From contig NC_037313.1 of the NCBI RefSeq assembly GCF_000143535.2, forward strand, positions 1,681,501 to 1,745,500: a stretch of 64,000 nt of DNA, in the 5' to 3' direction. Under the pieces are notes generated by a model. The model saw only the letters and a list, made by a program, of their open reading frames with translations. It did not search any database and was not told the origin of the DNA. The translations under genes and the position numbers were made by a program. This stretch comes from Botrytis cinerea B05.10 (lineage: Eukaryota; Ascomycota; Leotiomycetes; Helotiales; Sclerotiniaceae). Position 1 is the stretch's first letter, and every line of letters begins with the position of its first letter. Positions 22,051-34,800 of this stretch are shown here, piece after piece.

Positions 22051-23757
22051 ATGCCCTTCCGTCAGGCTCCAGTAGAACTCTTTAGTCCATTAACCCCTGC
22101 GGAGATCTTGGAACTTAATACAGCTATCAACCCACCTTTTCCTCCTCCATATATACCACTCCACGTCCAAGTCGCTCTGGATAATATTGGCCAGGGAGGA
22201 AAAGTCACTGCACGAAAAGAAATCATGGTCATGACTGGTTGGGGCGGACCTGGATACGTTGGAGCACTTGGGGCCCCTATTCCCCCTGGTCAATGGTGGG
22301 TACCCACAGCATTTGCAGCAAACAAATATCTTCGATTGCTTTGCGAAAGAGTAAACTCTCTCTGTCCTCGCCCGGCAAATTGTATAAATGATATCCCTTA
22401 CTGTGCATTTATCGGGGCAGAGCTTTGTATGCTGCCTGTAGGGGCGTATCCCGCACAAACTATCCGAAACCGGCCGCATGGGATGTACTAACCCAGTCAA
22501 TCTATAATATTCGTAAGCCTTTTCAATACTTTACTATTATTCGATACATAAGTCTGTTCTCCGATTTCAAGCTCTACCTTTTCTTCTCTCTCTCAAACAC
22601 ACTTTTTTTCTCTCCTGATTTGGTTACAACTACTCGTTTCTCTTCTCGTCAAGACTTCACCCCAGGGTTAACAGCCACTGACAATTTGACCATGACAGAC
22701 ATCAGGGCTATTTATGGCGGTTCAAGGGGAGATGTTACACAGTCTCTTTCGAGTAACTCACAGGATGCTACATTCTCATGAAACCGCAAGATCTAGAGTG
22801 CTCGCTGCTCAGGCATCTCATGTATTCATGCAAGTGGTTCGTAGTGAAAATTTCAGATTCCTTGTTTCGTTTTCTTCGGAACCTCTTCTAAGTAAGTAAT
22901 TACTCACTTCCTGACCACGAGCAGGTAGATGATCGATTTGGACAAGGATTAAGACATCATACACTGATAGTAATTTCACCTAAAAGGAAAACTATTGATT
23001 CTATGGATGACTACAACGGACTTCAATCTACCAGGCCGGATCTCGTCCCTCCACTCCCGAGGCACTACGTTGCTGAACAAAAGTTCATCGGTCATATCTT
23101 GAACCTTCTTTCATCCTATATGGGAGGTACTAATATAAGTGGAAGTGAATTTAATCCAATGCATTGGATGATGAGAACCAATGCTTCAGCTCAGAACCCG
23201 ATTCCTGGACCTGCAGCTGCTATAGGCCAACATATCAGTGCCTCAATGGTCTGCCACAATGCTCTCATGATCCCAATGGGGTGTTGTCTAGACTTTTTCG
23301 GACATATTCCTGCTGGAATGACTCAAGCTCAGATGATTGCTAATCGCAGGGGTCAAATTGCTCTCGGGCTACATCGTGGTCAATTGGCCGTGGCCCCAAG
23401 TCGGCAATATATAGCACCCATGTGACCGGAGCAAAGCGACAATTTTCGATGATGTACAAGCGGATCTACGCAGTACAAAAATCTCATTGCCAAGCATTGT
23501 AATTATGGAGTCGTTGAAGAGCTGTCTGTCGACATTGCGCTAGATGGTATCGAGGTGTGCCACCCAAAATCGATTCTGATAATGGTCGCAGGATAACTAA
23601 GCCTAATCTTATTCTTTATGGTCTTGCTCGAGGAATCCCCTTCCACGCTATACGTTATGCTGCATGGGGTCCATTGCGGGATATCATTGAAAAAGTCGAT
23701 TACATGGCGAAAACGCAAGACAATGTCAGCATCGCTACTAATCCTCCCTCTTACTAA
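22051..23757 (+). pseudogene. Broken Ulp1/C48-like cysteine protease gene
   Basis: Several consecutive open pieces look like one gene. Piece 1 (22051-22491) starts MPFRQAPVELFSPLTPAEI; its natural continuation (KPAAWDVLTQSIYNI) lies one frame over. A likely intron follows (GTAAGCC to CACCCCAG, about 22514-22665). The next exon changes frame near 22730 to continue as RSRVLAAQASHVFMQVV. A second intron (GTAAGT near 22892, GAGCAG near 22924) leads to RHHTLIVISPKRKTID and MDDYNG, resembling the His and Asp blocks of Ulp1-type proteases. Then comes IGQHISAS, where a Gln and catalytic Cys region is expected but poorly conserved. A final open piece ends at 23757. At least two frameshifts argue for a pseudogene. 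The family call is tentative. Confidence 0.45.
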
Positions 23758-24793
23758 TGTATCTATGGAATTCTTTTGTTATGACATTATTTCTATGTAA
23801 TATTATTACTACTTCCCGCCTCTCTTTGAATGGTTTGCAGGTCAGCCGTTTCCATTTATATACTTCCAAAATGCTAATTTGTATTCACAAATCAGGTTTT
23901 GTGTAGTTTAATTCGCACTGTATATTTTCGCAGTGCTTCCAATTGGGTCCGCATGGATGGCTATGTAGTTCCGCTTGAATTTAGGTTTATTCTGGGAATA
24001 AACAGTTCTCAGATGTGTTCTATTGGTAACTTTCAGTTATGAGTTCTAGAGACTTTGTTTGATTAAAGATCGTTGTCCCTGGGATGTAATTTTAAACTGC
24101 TAGGTGATTAGGTCTAAATACTAATTTGTGATAATCTATCTACCACGAATTGTTTAATACTCAGATGAACGTTCTTCAAGGCTATGGTTGCGACCGTCCC
24201 CCCTAACCCAGTACACACGTCCGCAATATCAAATACAGCTATCAGCGACACGAGATCAAATCGTTTATTGCCTTAAGTTCCATTTCTCAATCTGAAGTTA
24301 CGGGTACGATAAGGAACTATCTAATATCTATTACCATCCACATTCCAAGCTTTCAGTCATGTTCTATTAAATACTAAATCATTTTGCTTACAAAAATCGT
24401 CTTCTCTAAATTCTAAGCGGGGAGCTCGTCGTGTTCTCCTATTGCACAAGCGAGCATACTCTCAGTAATAGTGCAGTATGTGTGTGTCTACGACTCATCA
24501 GTTTGTGCTGTGCCACTTTGTAAACTCTAGAAATTTCGAAGCTGTCCAACGGAACCTGACCAGAAATTTTTATCTACTCGCTCTGTAATTATTTGTACTA
24601 TAGAACAGAAGGCACAAAGTCCCAATGTGAGATGGGAAGAGCACAATAAGTCCCACGATTAATCTATGAAAAATGAACCAAATATATCAAACATGCTAAG
24701 AGATCCCCCGATCGCTCAAAACGTACCTTACTAATTAGACGAGATGGTAATAACAAAAGTGAAGGAATATCCAAGATCTGCTGAACCCTCCTC
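23758..24793. other. Intergenic DNA
   Basis: AT-rich spacer with no supported frame. The right end is the presumed 3' untranslated region of the minus-strand gene that begins at 24794. Confidence 0.5.
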
Positions 24794-26016
24794 CTATCTA
24801 TTTTTGTCAGACCGATTCTTACGACCCCACATACTAAAAACATTTCTGAATCTACTATGTCGCCTCTCCCCCCCCTCCTCCTCCTCTCCCTCCCCCCTCT
24901 TCTTCTTCTTCTTCTTCGTCTTCTTCGTCCTCTCCTTCTCTGGCGGTCCAACGATTTCATTGAAATGTTTCGGGATGTATTTCTCTGGGGGTTTTGAAAA
25001 CCCTGTATGTGTGTTGCTGCTTGCTGGGCTTGCATTTCTACGAGCATGTTTCGGCTGTTGCGGATATTCTCGCTCTCTATGTGGGTTGAATGACTGGCTT
25101 TGATTGCTCGCAGTGTGTCTTTCAGGGCCGCCGAAAGAACCCCATTTTCCATAGTCTTGATTTGGACGCAGTGGAGGTTGTGGGAGGGTTTCAGCACCGA
25201 GAGTTCTTGTTCTTGGTACCTGCTTAATCTCATTTCCGTTATTGAGTGGGTGCCGATTCACATGTGTCTCGGAATTTTCCCCTTGCGGTGGCACTCTGAC
25301 TGGCTTTTGTTCGCTTTTTGGTTTCGCCACCGATCCATCAGGCTCTAATAAAAGTGCCGACTTTCCCAAGGATATTTGAGATTGATCGATCTCTGTATGA
25401 ATGTTAGATGCTTGAATATATGTTTTTGCGATCAGATGCTGGAAATAAACTTACCCTGGAAGCTCGGCCGTTTTGCCATGGTTTTATTAGTCTTAACCCC
25501 CAGGCCATCGTCAGCCGTGATGTAACTTCCGCCAGAAGAAAATGATTTGGTGCTAGGGGCTCTATGGCTGGCTACACTTCCATCTCTTGTATACTTTCTC
25601 GGACGACTTTCTGATCTATCCCTTCGCCTCTGGTCCGAATTTTTACCCTTCTGTGCTGAGAGTGCAATGCTCATTTGTTGGAAATCGTTAGGGTAATAGT
25701 CATTTTCATCGAAATCACCGCCTGGCATCATCTTATTCAAAGTTGTGGAACCGGTGGACGACGTTGAAGATGTTCGTGAAACTAGACTCGGATTCCGATC
25801 CGAACTATTTTCCAATCTTGGGTCTCCACTATGCAATTTTCTACCTCTAGTGGTACGATCGGTACCCTTACCGCTACCCATACTTCCATCAGTATAATGA
25901 CCACTATTCTTTCTCTTACCTCTGGCCTCTGACCCCGTCCTCCTACGGGTATTATCTCCGCTCCGACTTTCCTCACCTTCACTTTGATATCCACTTTTCG
26001 AAGATTCTTTTGTCAT
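24794..26016 (-). CDS. Ser/Arg/Lys-rich hypothetical protein, 5' end uncertain
   Basis: Two clear exons (upstream part to 25455, then 25392-24794) join through an intron with GTAAGT donor and CATACAG acceptor. From the ATG at 26016 the product has about 386 residues. The same frame stays open and compositionally alike (SSRSHSLQRGG, FFRPFEQS) up to about 26187, where a GCTAAAT branch and CAG acceptor are seen. A missing first exon upstream is therefore likely, possibly starting MAVQWLLVLLV near 26342. The protein is low-complexity: Ser/Arg/Gly-rich first half, Pro/Asn-rich middle, then a KKTKKKKKK run and a Glu run near the C-terminus. It is probably disordered. I do not recognise it. Confidence 0.6.
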
Positions 26017-26187
26017 CACTGGTCTCCGGTGCGTCGGATCAGTGCTTTGTTCAAAAGGTCGGAAGAAACTTGCACGTCCGTCGAGGCTAACATTTCTCGG
26101 GGCTGTAAGATCATTCGCTGGTGGCCGATCAAAAGAGGAACCACCCCGTTGTAAAGAATGCGACCTAGATGATGGTGCACTGGACCA

Positions 26188-27354
26188 CTGTCTCGAAATT
26201 TAGCGAACGATATAAGAAGATCCCAGAATACTCCACCAGAAGCTCTGAAAAATATAAACTTTTCAACAAGGTTTCATAACCTCAAGGAGAAGCCCAGATA
26301 TCTAATACCACCAACAACACAAGCAACCACTGCACCGCCATATCTCGAGGCCCGAGGATTCCCCCCTTAGGACGATGTCATGCGGACCGACTGTGCTGAA
26401 GGTAAAAAGCTAATTTTATTCCATCCTTAAGTTCTCGGGGTCCCTACGAAAATCCGTGAGAAGAATCGGTTGTAGTCCATCACCAGCCACATCTGGCCGG
26501 TATCTCTTGGTCGAGTCCGGCCCGAGACCCACGTGCTGATTGACCCGATATTACCGCGCGCTTGATCTGCGTTGACATTCTGCTATCCGTATGTAGACCC
26601 TAGAATCATTCCATTTTGATGTATCTTAGTAGGAGTGGTCTGAGGAATTGATGGGATGATTGGTGGAGTACGGGTGAGGCCCAAAGAGATTGTAACTTGG
26701 AGATCAATGCTTCACGATTACGATCGCGATTCCTTCTTGGGATAATCCTTCTGGTATATCTGTGCACTGGTTAAGATTGCAATATCTAATCTTCGTAAAT
26801 AAGAGCACATTCTCTTTCATGTCATGATCAGACGAAAGGCTTGAGGTGAACGTACCGCTTCTCGCCAACTTTTGCGCGAGATAAGCACAGTTGCAGCATA
26901 TTTCTTATCAAGCTATAGATTTGACAACTCCGGTTCGTCCAAGAAGTTGCTTTTAGTGATTGATGTAATTTAATCAAGCGTTTCATTATGAATGAGAATT
27001 GTGGGTAGGCTTTGTAATTTTCGCACCTGAAATTGATGAATTGAAAAATTGTGACGTTCATTCTTCAACACCAGTAATTCCGAGCGAACAGAACTCAGGA
27101 ATATGACAAGTCAAAACATGCGAAAACTATAAAGAAAAGTGGACTGGTGTATGTAAGACGATATGACAATATATGCTTTAGATCCCAAACTAAAACAAGT
27201 AAAATTTGCATGTACTACAACACCGAACAACCCAAGAGTGAAAAATTAGCCTACCTTCTAAACGCTGAAGCCAAATTGGACAATCAATGTCTTATGTACC
27301 AAGGAGCTTTTGTGTCTCCATCTACAACTCCTGAACTACAAGGCCCAATCTAAA
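26188..27354. other. Upstream region of the Ser/Arg-rich gene and spacer
   Basis: The part nearest 26188 may hold a first exon of the minus-strand gene (see that entry). The rest is spacer without a supported frame, ending at the 3' end of the next minus-strand gene. Confidence 0.4.
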
Positions 27355-27912
27355 TCAAGATCTCAATCCCCCAACCCTCTCATCTCTCTGTTCTCTCCAC
27401 TTCCTATAATCATCACTGACCACCACCGGAACTCCCATTCCCCTTGGCCACATCCATCTTCCCTCTCCTTCTGAACTCCACACTTTGATCATACCTTCGA
27501 AAGGCGGCTCGTCTCCTTCTTCCGGAGAAGGAGGAAGTGCCTTGTTCAAAAGACAATCATCCTGTGATGGGTCATTACTCCCCGTCCTCCTATGTTCTTG
27601 CATCTGCAATTTTCCTCTGTTCAACCTATATTTTCTAGGCGGAACATCCATGAAACCCACATCTTCTTCATCCGAATAATAATCTTCTTCGTTTACCAGT
27701 AATGATCTCTTGACCTCGTCCTGTTTTTCAATTTGTACGTACGCTGAGCGCCCGAAGGCTGTCGATGTGAAGGTGGTATTTTCTGGAGAGGGACCTGAGG
27801 ACAGGGAAAGGCATGAACCCATTTGTGAAGGGGTAGATATGGATGCCGAAGAGGAGTTGGGATGGTAGTTGGAGTGAGATCTGCGGAAGAGGGTCGTAAG
27901 GAGTGAAGACAT
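27355..27912 (-). CDS. Small acidic hypothetical protein, possible MGSC start
   Basis: One exon, 185 residues from the ATG at 27912. A second in-frame ATG at 27822 would give 155 residues starting MGSCLSLSS, a good signal for Gly2 myristoylation with Cys4 palmitoylation, preceded by CACAAATGG. I consider the shorter form at least as likely. The middle is acidic (EEDYYSDEEDVGF). A basic KYRLNRGK patch follows. The C-terminal half has LPPSPEEGDEPPFEGMIKVW and WMWPRGMGVPVVV, which look like a folded or conserved motif. The protein ends in charged residues. No family was recognised. Codon use and length support a gene. Confidence 0.6.
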   Translation of the reverse strand: MSSLLTTLFRRSHSNYHPNSSSASISTPSQMGSCLSLSSGPSPENTTFTSTAFGRSAYVQIEKQDEVKRSLLVNEEDYYSDEEDVGFMDVPPRKYRLNRGKLQMQEHRRTGSNDPSQDDCLLNKALPPSPEEGDEPPFEGMIKVWSSEGEGRWMWPRGMGVPVVVSDDYRKWREQRDERVGGLRS

Positions 27913-28814
27913 ATATAAAAGTGATGATTGATATGCCAAAAAAATATATAGAGAAATCAAATTAACGAATTATGTGAGTGAAATGTAACAATCACAATGA
28001 AGCAAATGCAGTCTGAATGACAAGAGATCTACTAGCAGAAACAAAATCTCAAATATCAACAGCAACTGAGGGAGAAAAAAACAGTACCAGACTTCAGTTA
28101 CCTGAAAACACAGAGTAGGAAGATAATTGTAAGCCAGAACATTCACACCAAACATTTTGGTTCTAACATCATTTAAGAAGGTCAATTTCAGGTATCTCCA
28201 ACAGCCTCAGGAGGCCAGAATATTTCTCGTTTGTTGGGAGCGCGAAACGGAGGCTGAGCTTAACGCCAACCATGGAAGAGCCGCATTGAATCCTAATTCA
28301 ACCACAACTTAGGCAATCATGGCTGTTACCGACCGTGATAACGGGAGACAAAGATATCTGTAACCTACATGGACTTGTTGGTTGGTAGGATGGTTACATG
28401 CTTTGGGGATTTGCGGGGTAGATATCAGACATTGATAAAACATTAGGCAGAGAGAGATACTGGCTCTCATAGCAAGCTTTGGCGCATAGATTAATTGTCA
28501 ACATCAACATGGTCTTCCCCAGAACCAAGAAAGCGAAGGGTGAAAATGTGCTTTCTGTGAAGGCTATAGTTAATATTGGTTCTTTCGAAACAGAGAAAAA
28601 GCGAAAACTAGCAAAGGACCAAGTAATACATTGCCGATTGTGGAATTTTCCAGGATATCTAGCTTACTTCCGTCCTCAAGAATCAATATGTTCTCACCAT
28701 ATTCTGGCCATGGTTCCATGTTGTGCTGCTCGTCGTTCTTTTTGCAGTTTCTCCCCTCAGTTCATAAAATTTGTCGTTCCGTAAAATTGTTCTATATGTC
28801 CTCTGCCGAATATC
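27913..28814. other. Intergenic DNA
   Basis: Spacer between two minus-strand genes. It covers the upstream region of the small acidic-protein gene and the 3' end of the DUF2470 gene. A plus-strand open frame at about 28509-28784 has no recognisable content. Confidence 0.45.
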
Positions 28815-29501
28815 TCAATGTCCATCATTTCCCTTAGACTCTTTCTCTTTCTTTTGCTGCTTGATCATAGCATCGATCCTGGCAAAACTTCCATACCCCT
28901 CAATCAAACAACTTGTCATCCATTTCCACCACATAGAACTTCCCCTCTCGATATTGTACTTCATCAGTCTGCTCCTATCCATCCAAATGACTTCAACCAC
29001 ATGTATCGCAATAGTCGGGAGAGCAATCTTATCGGAAAGCCACAAAAAAGTTTTTGGGCCGCCTGGAAACCATGACAACACATTATCGTAGAAGAATGTA
29101 CCAGGTACAATGTGCGATTTCGCAGCAAATACAACCATAGTCATAACGCATAAGCCGAAAATCAATCGATGGAGGAAAATCTTTGGGGGCTCGTATCGAG
29201 TAATGGTATATGGGGAGATGTTGAGAGCATTACGGCACTCGGAGTCCATAGCGACAAATCGAGGCCGAGAATCGGCGAAGGAAGACATGGGGGGATCAAG
29301 GGGAATCGTGTGAGTTTTACCGGATTTAGAAGAGATTCGGAGTGAGGAGAGGGAGATATCGAGAAGCTTCGGCGTGGCGGCTTCGCTTTTGGAGAGCTGA
29401 CAGTAGTGCTGTAGGTAGAGGGACAGAGAACCAGCATGATCTGCGTTCATGTGTTTGAGGATGCGAGCTTTGGTAGCAGCATCTTTCTCGGATGAAGCCA
29501 T
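28815..29501 (-). CDS. DUF2470-domain integral membrane protein
   Basis: A single exon encodes 228 residues from the ATG at 29501. The N-terminal 100 residues carry the DUF2470 fold: KARILKHMNADHAGSLSLYLQHY, with the characteristic HMNADH block, then MDSECR. In other proteins this domain sits beside haem-binding or FMN-binding folds. The second half holds about three hydrophobic segments (IFGLCVMTMVVFAA; TFFYDNVLSWF to ALPTIAIHVVEVIW; WKWMTSCLIEGYGSF), so the protein is probably anchored in an internal membrane. The C-terminus is Lys-rich. The cellular role is unknown. The length is normal for the fungal members I recall. Confidence 0.8.
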   Translation of the reverse strand: MASSEKDAATKARILKHMNADHAGSLSLYLQHYCQLSKSEAATPKLLDISLSSLRISSKSGKTHTIPLDPPMSSFADSRPRFVAMDSECRNALNISPYTITRYEPPKIFLHRLIFGLCVMTMVVFAAKSHIVPGTFFYDNVLSWFPGGPKTFLWLSDKIALPTIAIHVVEVIWMDRSRLMKYNIERGSSMWWKWMTSCLIEGYGSFARIDAMIKQQKKEKESKGNDGH

Positions 29502-31852
29502 GATACTCAGATAGATCAGGTGTGCTGGCAGTGGTTATTGGGATCTATGGAAGATTCAAAGTATGACAAACAATGTTGGCTTGTGGAGTTGTGCACTTTA
29601 TTCTGAACAGAGAGCTCGAGAGCAAATAAATGGCTGAGCTTCACGGTGAAACCTCGGTAAGTCGGGTGCACCTCTCCCGATGATAGGCCCTCCGTGGTTG
29701 TGATTACCAACTGCTGTGGTAGCCATGAACTTGCCAATGATAATCTTCTGTTACTACCGGTTGTTCGTGGTGTACACCGACAGATCTTGGGAATGGTTAA
29801 GAGCATTTTCACGCGAGTTTCGGCTTCCTCGGCTCCGGTGTACGTATGCACTTGTGGACAATCTACACACATGTCTTGTGGGAAATATTACGCTGCGAAA
29901 TACCAGCCAGGTACGATATGAATATCTTGTTAAATCAAGGAATTCGTCTCCCAGAAACCCCTCCATGGCACTGAACAGCTTTACTGTGGTAGCATTCTCA
30001 ACATAATAGGGTGTGGAGACCCTCTCCCTGCCGATGTTCTGTTTCTACCCTCATTGACTCGTTCCGCTTTGAGGACTATTTGACGAAGAGATGGATGCGT
30101 TTGTCTGTTTGTCTGTTTGTGTAGCTATCCAATGGATGAATCTTGCAGATGATATATTCTCAACAATATCTTTTCATGATCGACACCAATCCCCAACTCG
30201 AGATGGAGAACAGCTTCGAGAACGGTCTGCAAATTTTCGTACCAGGTCAACCTGGCGTTGATCAATATGATTAGCCTCCACAGTCCACACGTTTTATCCT
30301 GGTGGGTGTGATAGTATTCTCCAACTAAAAGCTGACGACTAATTAACCACCCAACTCAAAAGTTTCTCGACAGTTGTAAACGTCCCTTGATCTCTTGTAC
30401 GGCTCCAAGATATGCTGTACTTCATAGCTATGGTCTTACACACACGTGGAGGAAAGAGGGCCAGGTACTAAGAAAGTAGGGCTCCGTCCCTGACAACATG
30501 TTACTTCTGCAGTCTGTGTGTGGTTCCCCTGCAGCTAGAGGACGACATGAAATTAGTGAGGGTGGCTTTTCGACTAATTAGCTGCTGGGTTGTTGGATTC
30601 GTTATCCGAACAGGGGGGAAAGTGTGCCGATGTGACGAAAGTGAGGATTAAAAGCCACAACGAGAAAGGCTCTCTCATTGTTCTTTCTGTAAATTTCCAT
30701 ATACGAGTCCCAAGAAGTGAATGATAGAAAGAAATGGACGTCCAAGAGCATATGTCACTGTTTGACGCGTGGCTAGGGGTGCAGAGCTTTCAGAAGATAG
30801 CACATTTCACCATCTACAATATAGTAAGTGCCTACCTAGGTAGGTAGTAAGTACAAAAATGGGTCAAAGTAGCAATGGGTGGGCAGCAAACAAAATGCAA
30901 TCCAACGAATCGGAATATCCAGAGACGAACGAGTGTCTAACTGCAATGGAATGGTGCCATCAAACTCGTTGCAAGAAGATCCTGTCGAATAAACAGCCTT
31001 GGATGATGGTGTGTAGGATACAATGTGCGAGTAGATATTCAGGGGAAGCACTTTTAGCATCCCAAGATCTCAGACCAGTCCAGAGTAATATATATACCTC
31101 GCGCCCTCCATACATGTATCATATAATAGCTTTATTTATATGGAACATTGTGAATCATGGACGATGCTATCAATAGCGAGACAGCAAATCCAAAGAAACC
31201 CATAGAAATCCGCAATACTAGTCGTTCAGCCTTGTGCTCTCTTCGAGAAGCACATCTCAAGCAACTCTTGATTCACTGGACACAAAAGAGTGTGTGCTGG
31301 GTGAAGCATGGCCTCGAGTATCTCGAGATATCAAAATCCCCATATATCCAGAGACAATTTCCAAATAATCACCGATTTACATTAACTGCACTTTAATAAA
31401 TATAATAATACATCTTTGTCTAAGCGCACATTAAATATACCTAGTACCATAACGATTACCCCCTTCCAAACCTTACCTAGAACACTTACCCCGAACTTCA
31501 GAAAAAAGTTAACGATATTGACAACGAGATCAATTACTGAATTCAGACACTGTTTGACCTGAATCCTAAAGTCTATTACTCTATCATATTCACGTCCCTC
31601 AATACCACTAAATCAAAGTATCGACTCCTTGATCCTGATTCTGATCCTTGAATTCTGCCGCTACGATAAGGGACATACGGCAACAATCTAGTAAGAAATA
31701 TCAACAACGCGAAACACACAAAAATAAAGAAGAAGAAAATTCTCTCCTGATGAAGCAGATTTCCTCCCATCTATCGCCGACATCTCTTTGCTGATTAGCT
31801 CCGTCGCGCCGTCCACCGCATTCCACATTCTTCCCAATGCGCAGTTGATAAT
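29502..31852. promoter_or_regulatory. Divergent intergenic region upstream of DUF2470 and DOCK genes
   Basis: About 2.3 kb with promoters on both sides. Short chance frames only. A small CCTAGGTAGGTAGTAAGTAC repeat lies near 30834. Nothing else was recognised. Confidence 0.45.
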
Positions 31853-34800
31853 ATGCCCTGGCAACCTCTTCCACGCATCGCATTCGCCGTCGCAACACAC
31901 CCATTTGTTGCTTCCTCGCCCGCAGATCTCCCACTCGAGCTTGGGGATGAACTATACATAATTGAACAGGGTGGGAAAGATTCACAATGGTTTCGAGGAT
32001 ATTTAGTTGCTCCGCCCAATCTACTGGCTGGCTTGACAAGTATAAAAGGGCAGACTCTTGAGGCTAGGGTCTTCTCTGGAATATTTCCAACCAGTTGCGT
32101 AGAAGTTCGGGAGGTTCTAGGAGATGACGAGGGTGAGAGTCAGGTTTCTACCGAGGATGGAGACATTGTCAATGGGCACGGATCTACGAATGGAGTTTTG
32201 GCAAATAAGAGCTCTAGTTCTATCAATGGCGCAAACGGACAACCTGCGAAGAAGAAACCGAAGAGCAAGGTTTTCATGAACGGAAATACAAATAGATTGT
32301 CAATTGTTGCGCAACGAGAACCTGGCGCACCTAAGCCACCAGCTCCAGTGCCTATGCTGAAGATTGGAGACGAGACCCCAACATCTGCCTCCGAACCATT
32401 AGTGGACGAAATTGCATCCTGTTTAAGAGAATGGCACTCTACAAATTTGCATGAGCTCTTGCTCTCGAGGCAATATCACAAGTTGGATAAGATGTCAGCC
32501 TTGGTCAAAACTCTGGATCTTTCAAGAAGGCAAATTCTGCACAATGTCTGCACAAAACACGAGCTTCAGTCATTGAGGGAGAAAACAGTATGGGATCTTG
32601 TGAGGGGGAATAAATTATTGAATGGAGAGGTTATCGTTCGAGATCCTGCTGCCCACGGTAGGGTTCTCACAGGTGATGATTCGGCAGTGGATGTCACTAG
32701 ACTTCAATCTATGATGAGTTTGTTGGATGAGAAACCACAACTTTCGATGCAGAACGAAAATCTGATACTCTACCATCTTTTGCTGGACGTGAAGGCTTTT
32801 GTTGGAGTGTCTACGGAATCCACAATTCTATCATTTTTCCTAGCTACCAAAAAGCCTGGCTCGGCAGGTGTGGCACTTTCGGAAACCTATATTGTGAATG
32901 TACCTCCTAGTGCTTCTCTTGCAAGTGTAGGAAAATCGGGACAAATGAGAACTCTCTTTACAGACCTCGCATCCACTGACATCGGAGATCTCCCTTCTAC
33001 GGAAGGCGAATTATATCTTGTAGTGAAGGTGCAATCGTCGACACAAGTCACAGCAGGCAAACCTCCTTCTCGCGGTGGATCAAGGGGCAACTCATTCTCC
33101 AGGGACAGTTCTAGCAAGGATCGGGAGAACCCTACATCTGCTGGCGCTGGATCTAAGGCAGGTAGGAGGAGCTTGATGTGGGGAAAGACCAGGACTCCAT
33201 CCAACGCGACTAAGCTTACGTCTCTCTCTGAAGCCGAGGCCGGCGCTGAATCGAGTTCTAGTCGAGATGGTGCCAATAAAAGTTCTTCGTCACGAAATGG
33301 TGGAGACGCTAAGCCTGGAATCTTAACCCAAACCATCTCAAAGACTGTTGGTATAGGAGCTCTAAAATTGAGCTCACTCATGAAAAATCAAGAGGAAGCT
33401 GAGCATGTCATGACTATATGGGCACCCTCAGCTGCTTCTGGGCATGAAAAACCAAGCCCAAGTGATGGATGGGAGGAGATTATTCGTGATCTAATGACAA
33501 GCCAATCCGGTGGGTATGAAAAGTCTCGAAGAACGGAACGCCTACAGGTATATCTGAAAGCATTCAACAGCCCAGACGCAGATGGACTGATCAAGTCTAC
33601 TCCAACACTACTGTCAGGAATCTTGAAAACGAATAAAATGGGCTTTTCAGGAGCGCCAACAAAGCCAAGATCAGATATATATGTCACTATCGATGAAGCC
33701 TTTCTCCCCAAACAAGCTCTTCTTTCGCGATCCGTTGGCAGTGCAATGCCTGTATCCTCGTCCTTTGTAGGATCAAATCTCCAAATAACTATGGAAGTGA
33801 GAAAATCAAGCGGAGAGCGGCTTGAGGGCGCTATCTACCCATCATCGAATGCAGAGGGGCAAAGTTCTTGGGAGTCGGTAGCAGCCGAACGAGGCGATGC
33901 ATGGAGTCAAACACTACGTTTATCTATACCGCATCAAGAGGTTCCGGGTTGCCATCTGGTGATGGTACTTGCAGATGCACCGAATCATCCCCTTGCTATA
34001 TGCCACATTCCACTCTGGGATCAGCAGGCATTCATGCGAGACGGGCATCATTCTTTACTTCTGTACAAATACGATGAGACGACTATGTTACCTCGAGGCA
34101 GTTCGGCTGGTAAAAGTGGTTATCTCACTCTGCCATGGAATGCTCGTGGGAAAGATGATGTGTCAAAAGATGAGGCTGTTACTGGACCGATCGCGACTCT
34201 TCGTATTCAAACATATCTATGCAGTACAAAGTTCTCACAGGACAAAGTCCTCCTACGAATACTCAAGTGGAAAGATCAGCCGTCAGGAGACTTGCAGCAA
34301 CTTTTACAACGATTGGTTTTTGTCTCAGAGATTGAGATTGTGAAGTTGCTTAGCGATGTATTCGATGCTATCTTTGGAATACTCGTCGAACACACAGGAA
34401 ACGATGATTACGAGGACCTAATTTTCAGTGCCCTAGTTACAGTTCTTTCCATTGTACATGATCGACGATTCAATCTCGGTCCTTTGGTTGATCAATATGC
34501 CGAAACTCGATTTAATTACCCATTCGCATCACCTTGTCTCGTGAGGTCTTTCACTCGCTTGCTTGCTAGCCCTTCTGATCCGGAGACTTCGAGAAAACTG
34601 CGTGCCACATTCAAGGTGGTTCGGCATATCCTGAAATTCATCACTCATGCGAGAGGGCAGCAGAAAGTGAAAGAAGCGGACATCGGCATTACTCGTTCGA
34701 GTTCAGGTTTTGGTCGCCAACTCCGCCAAATTTTCAAGGCACTTGAAGGAATGATGAGAACCACAGCACCCATTTTGGTAGGAAGTCAAACATTGGCTGT

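Noticed and set aside
28509..28784. Plus-strand frame starting MVFPRTKKAKGENV
   Set aside because: It lacks a recognisable domain, splice partners and clear promoter. It overlaps the likely 3' flank of the DUF2470 gene.
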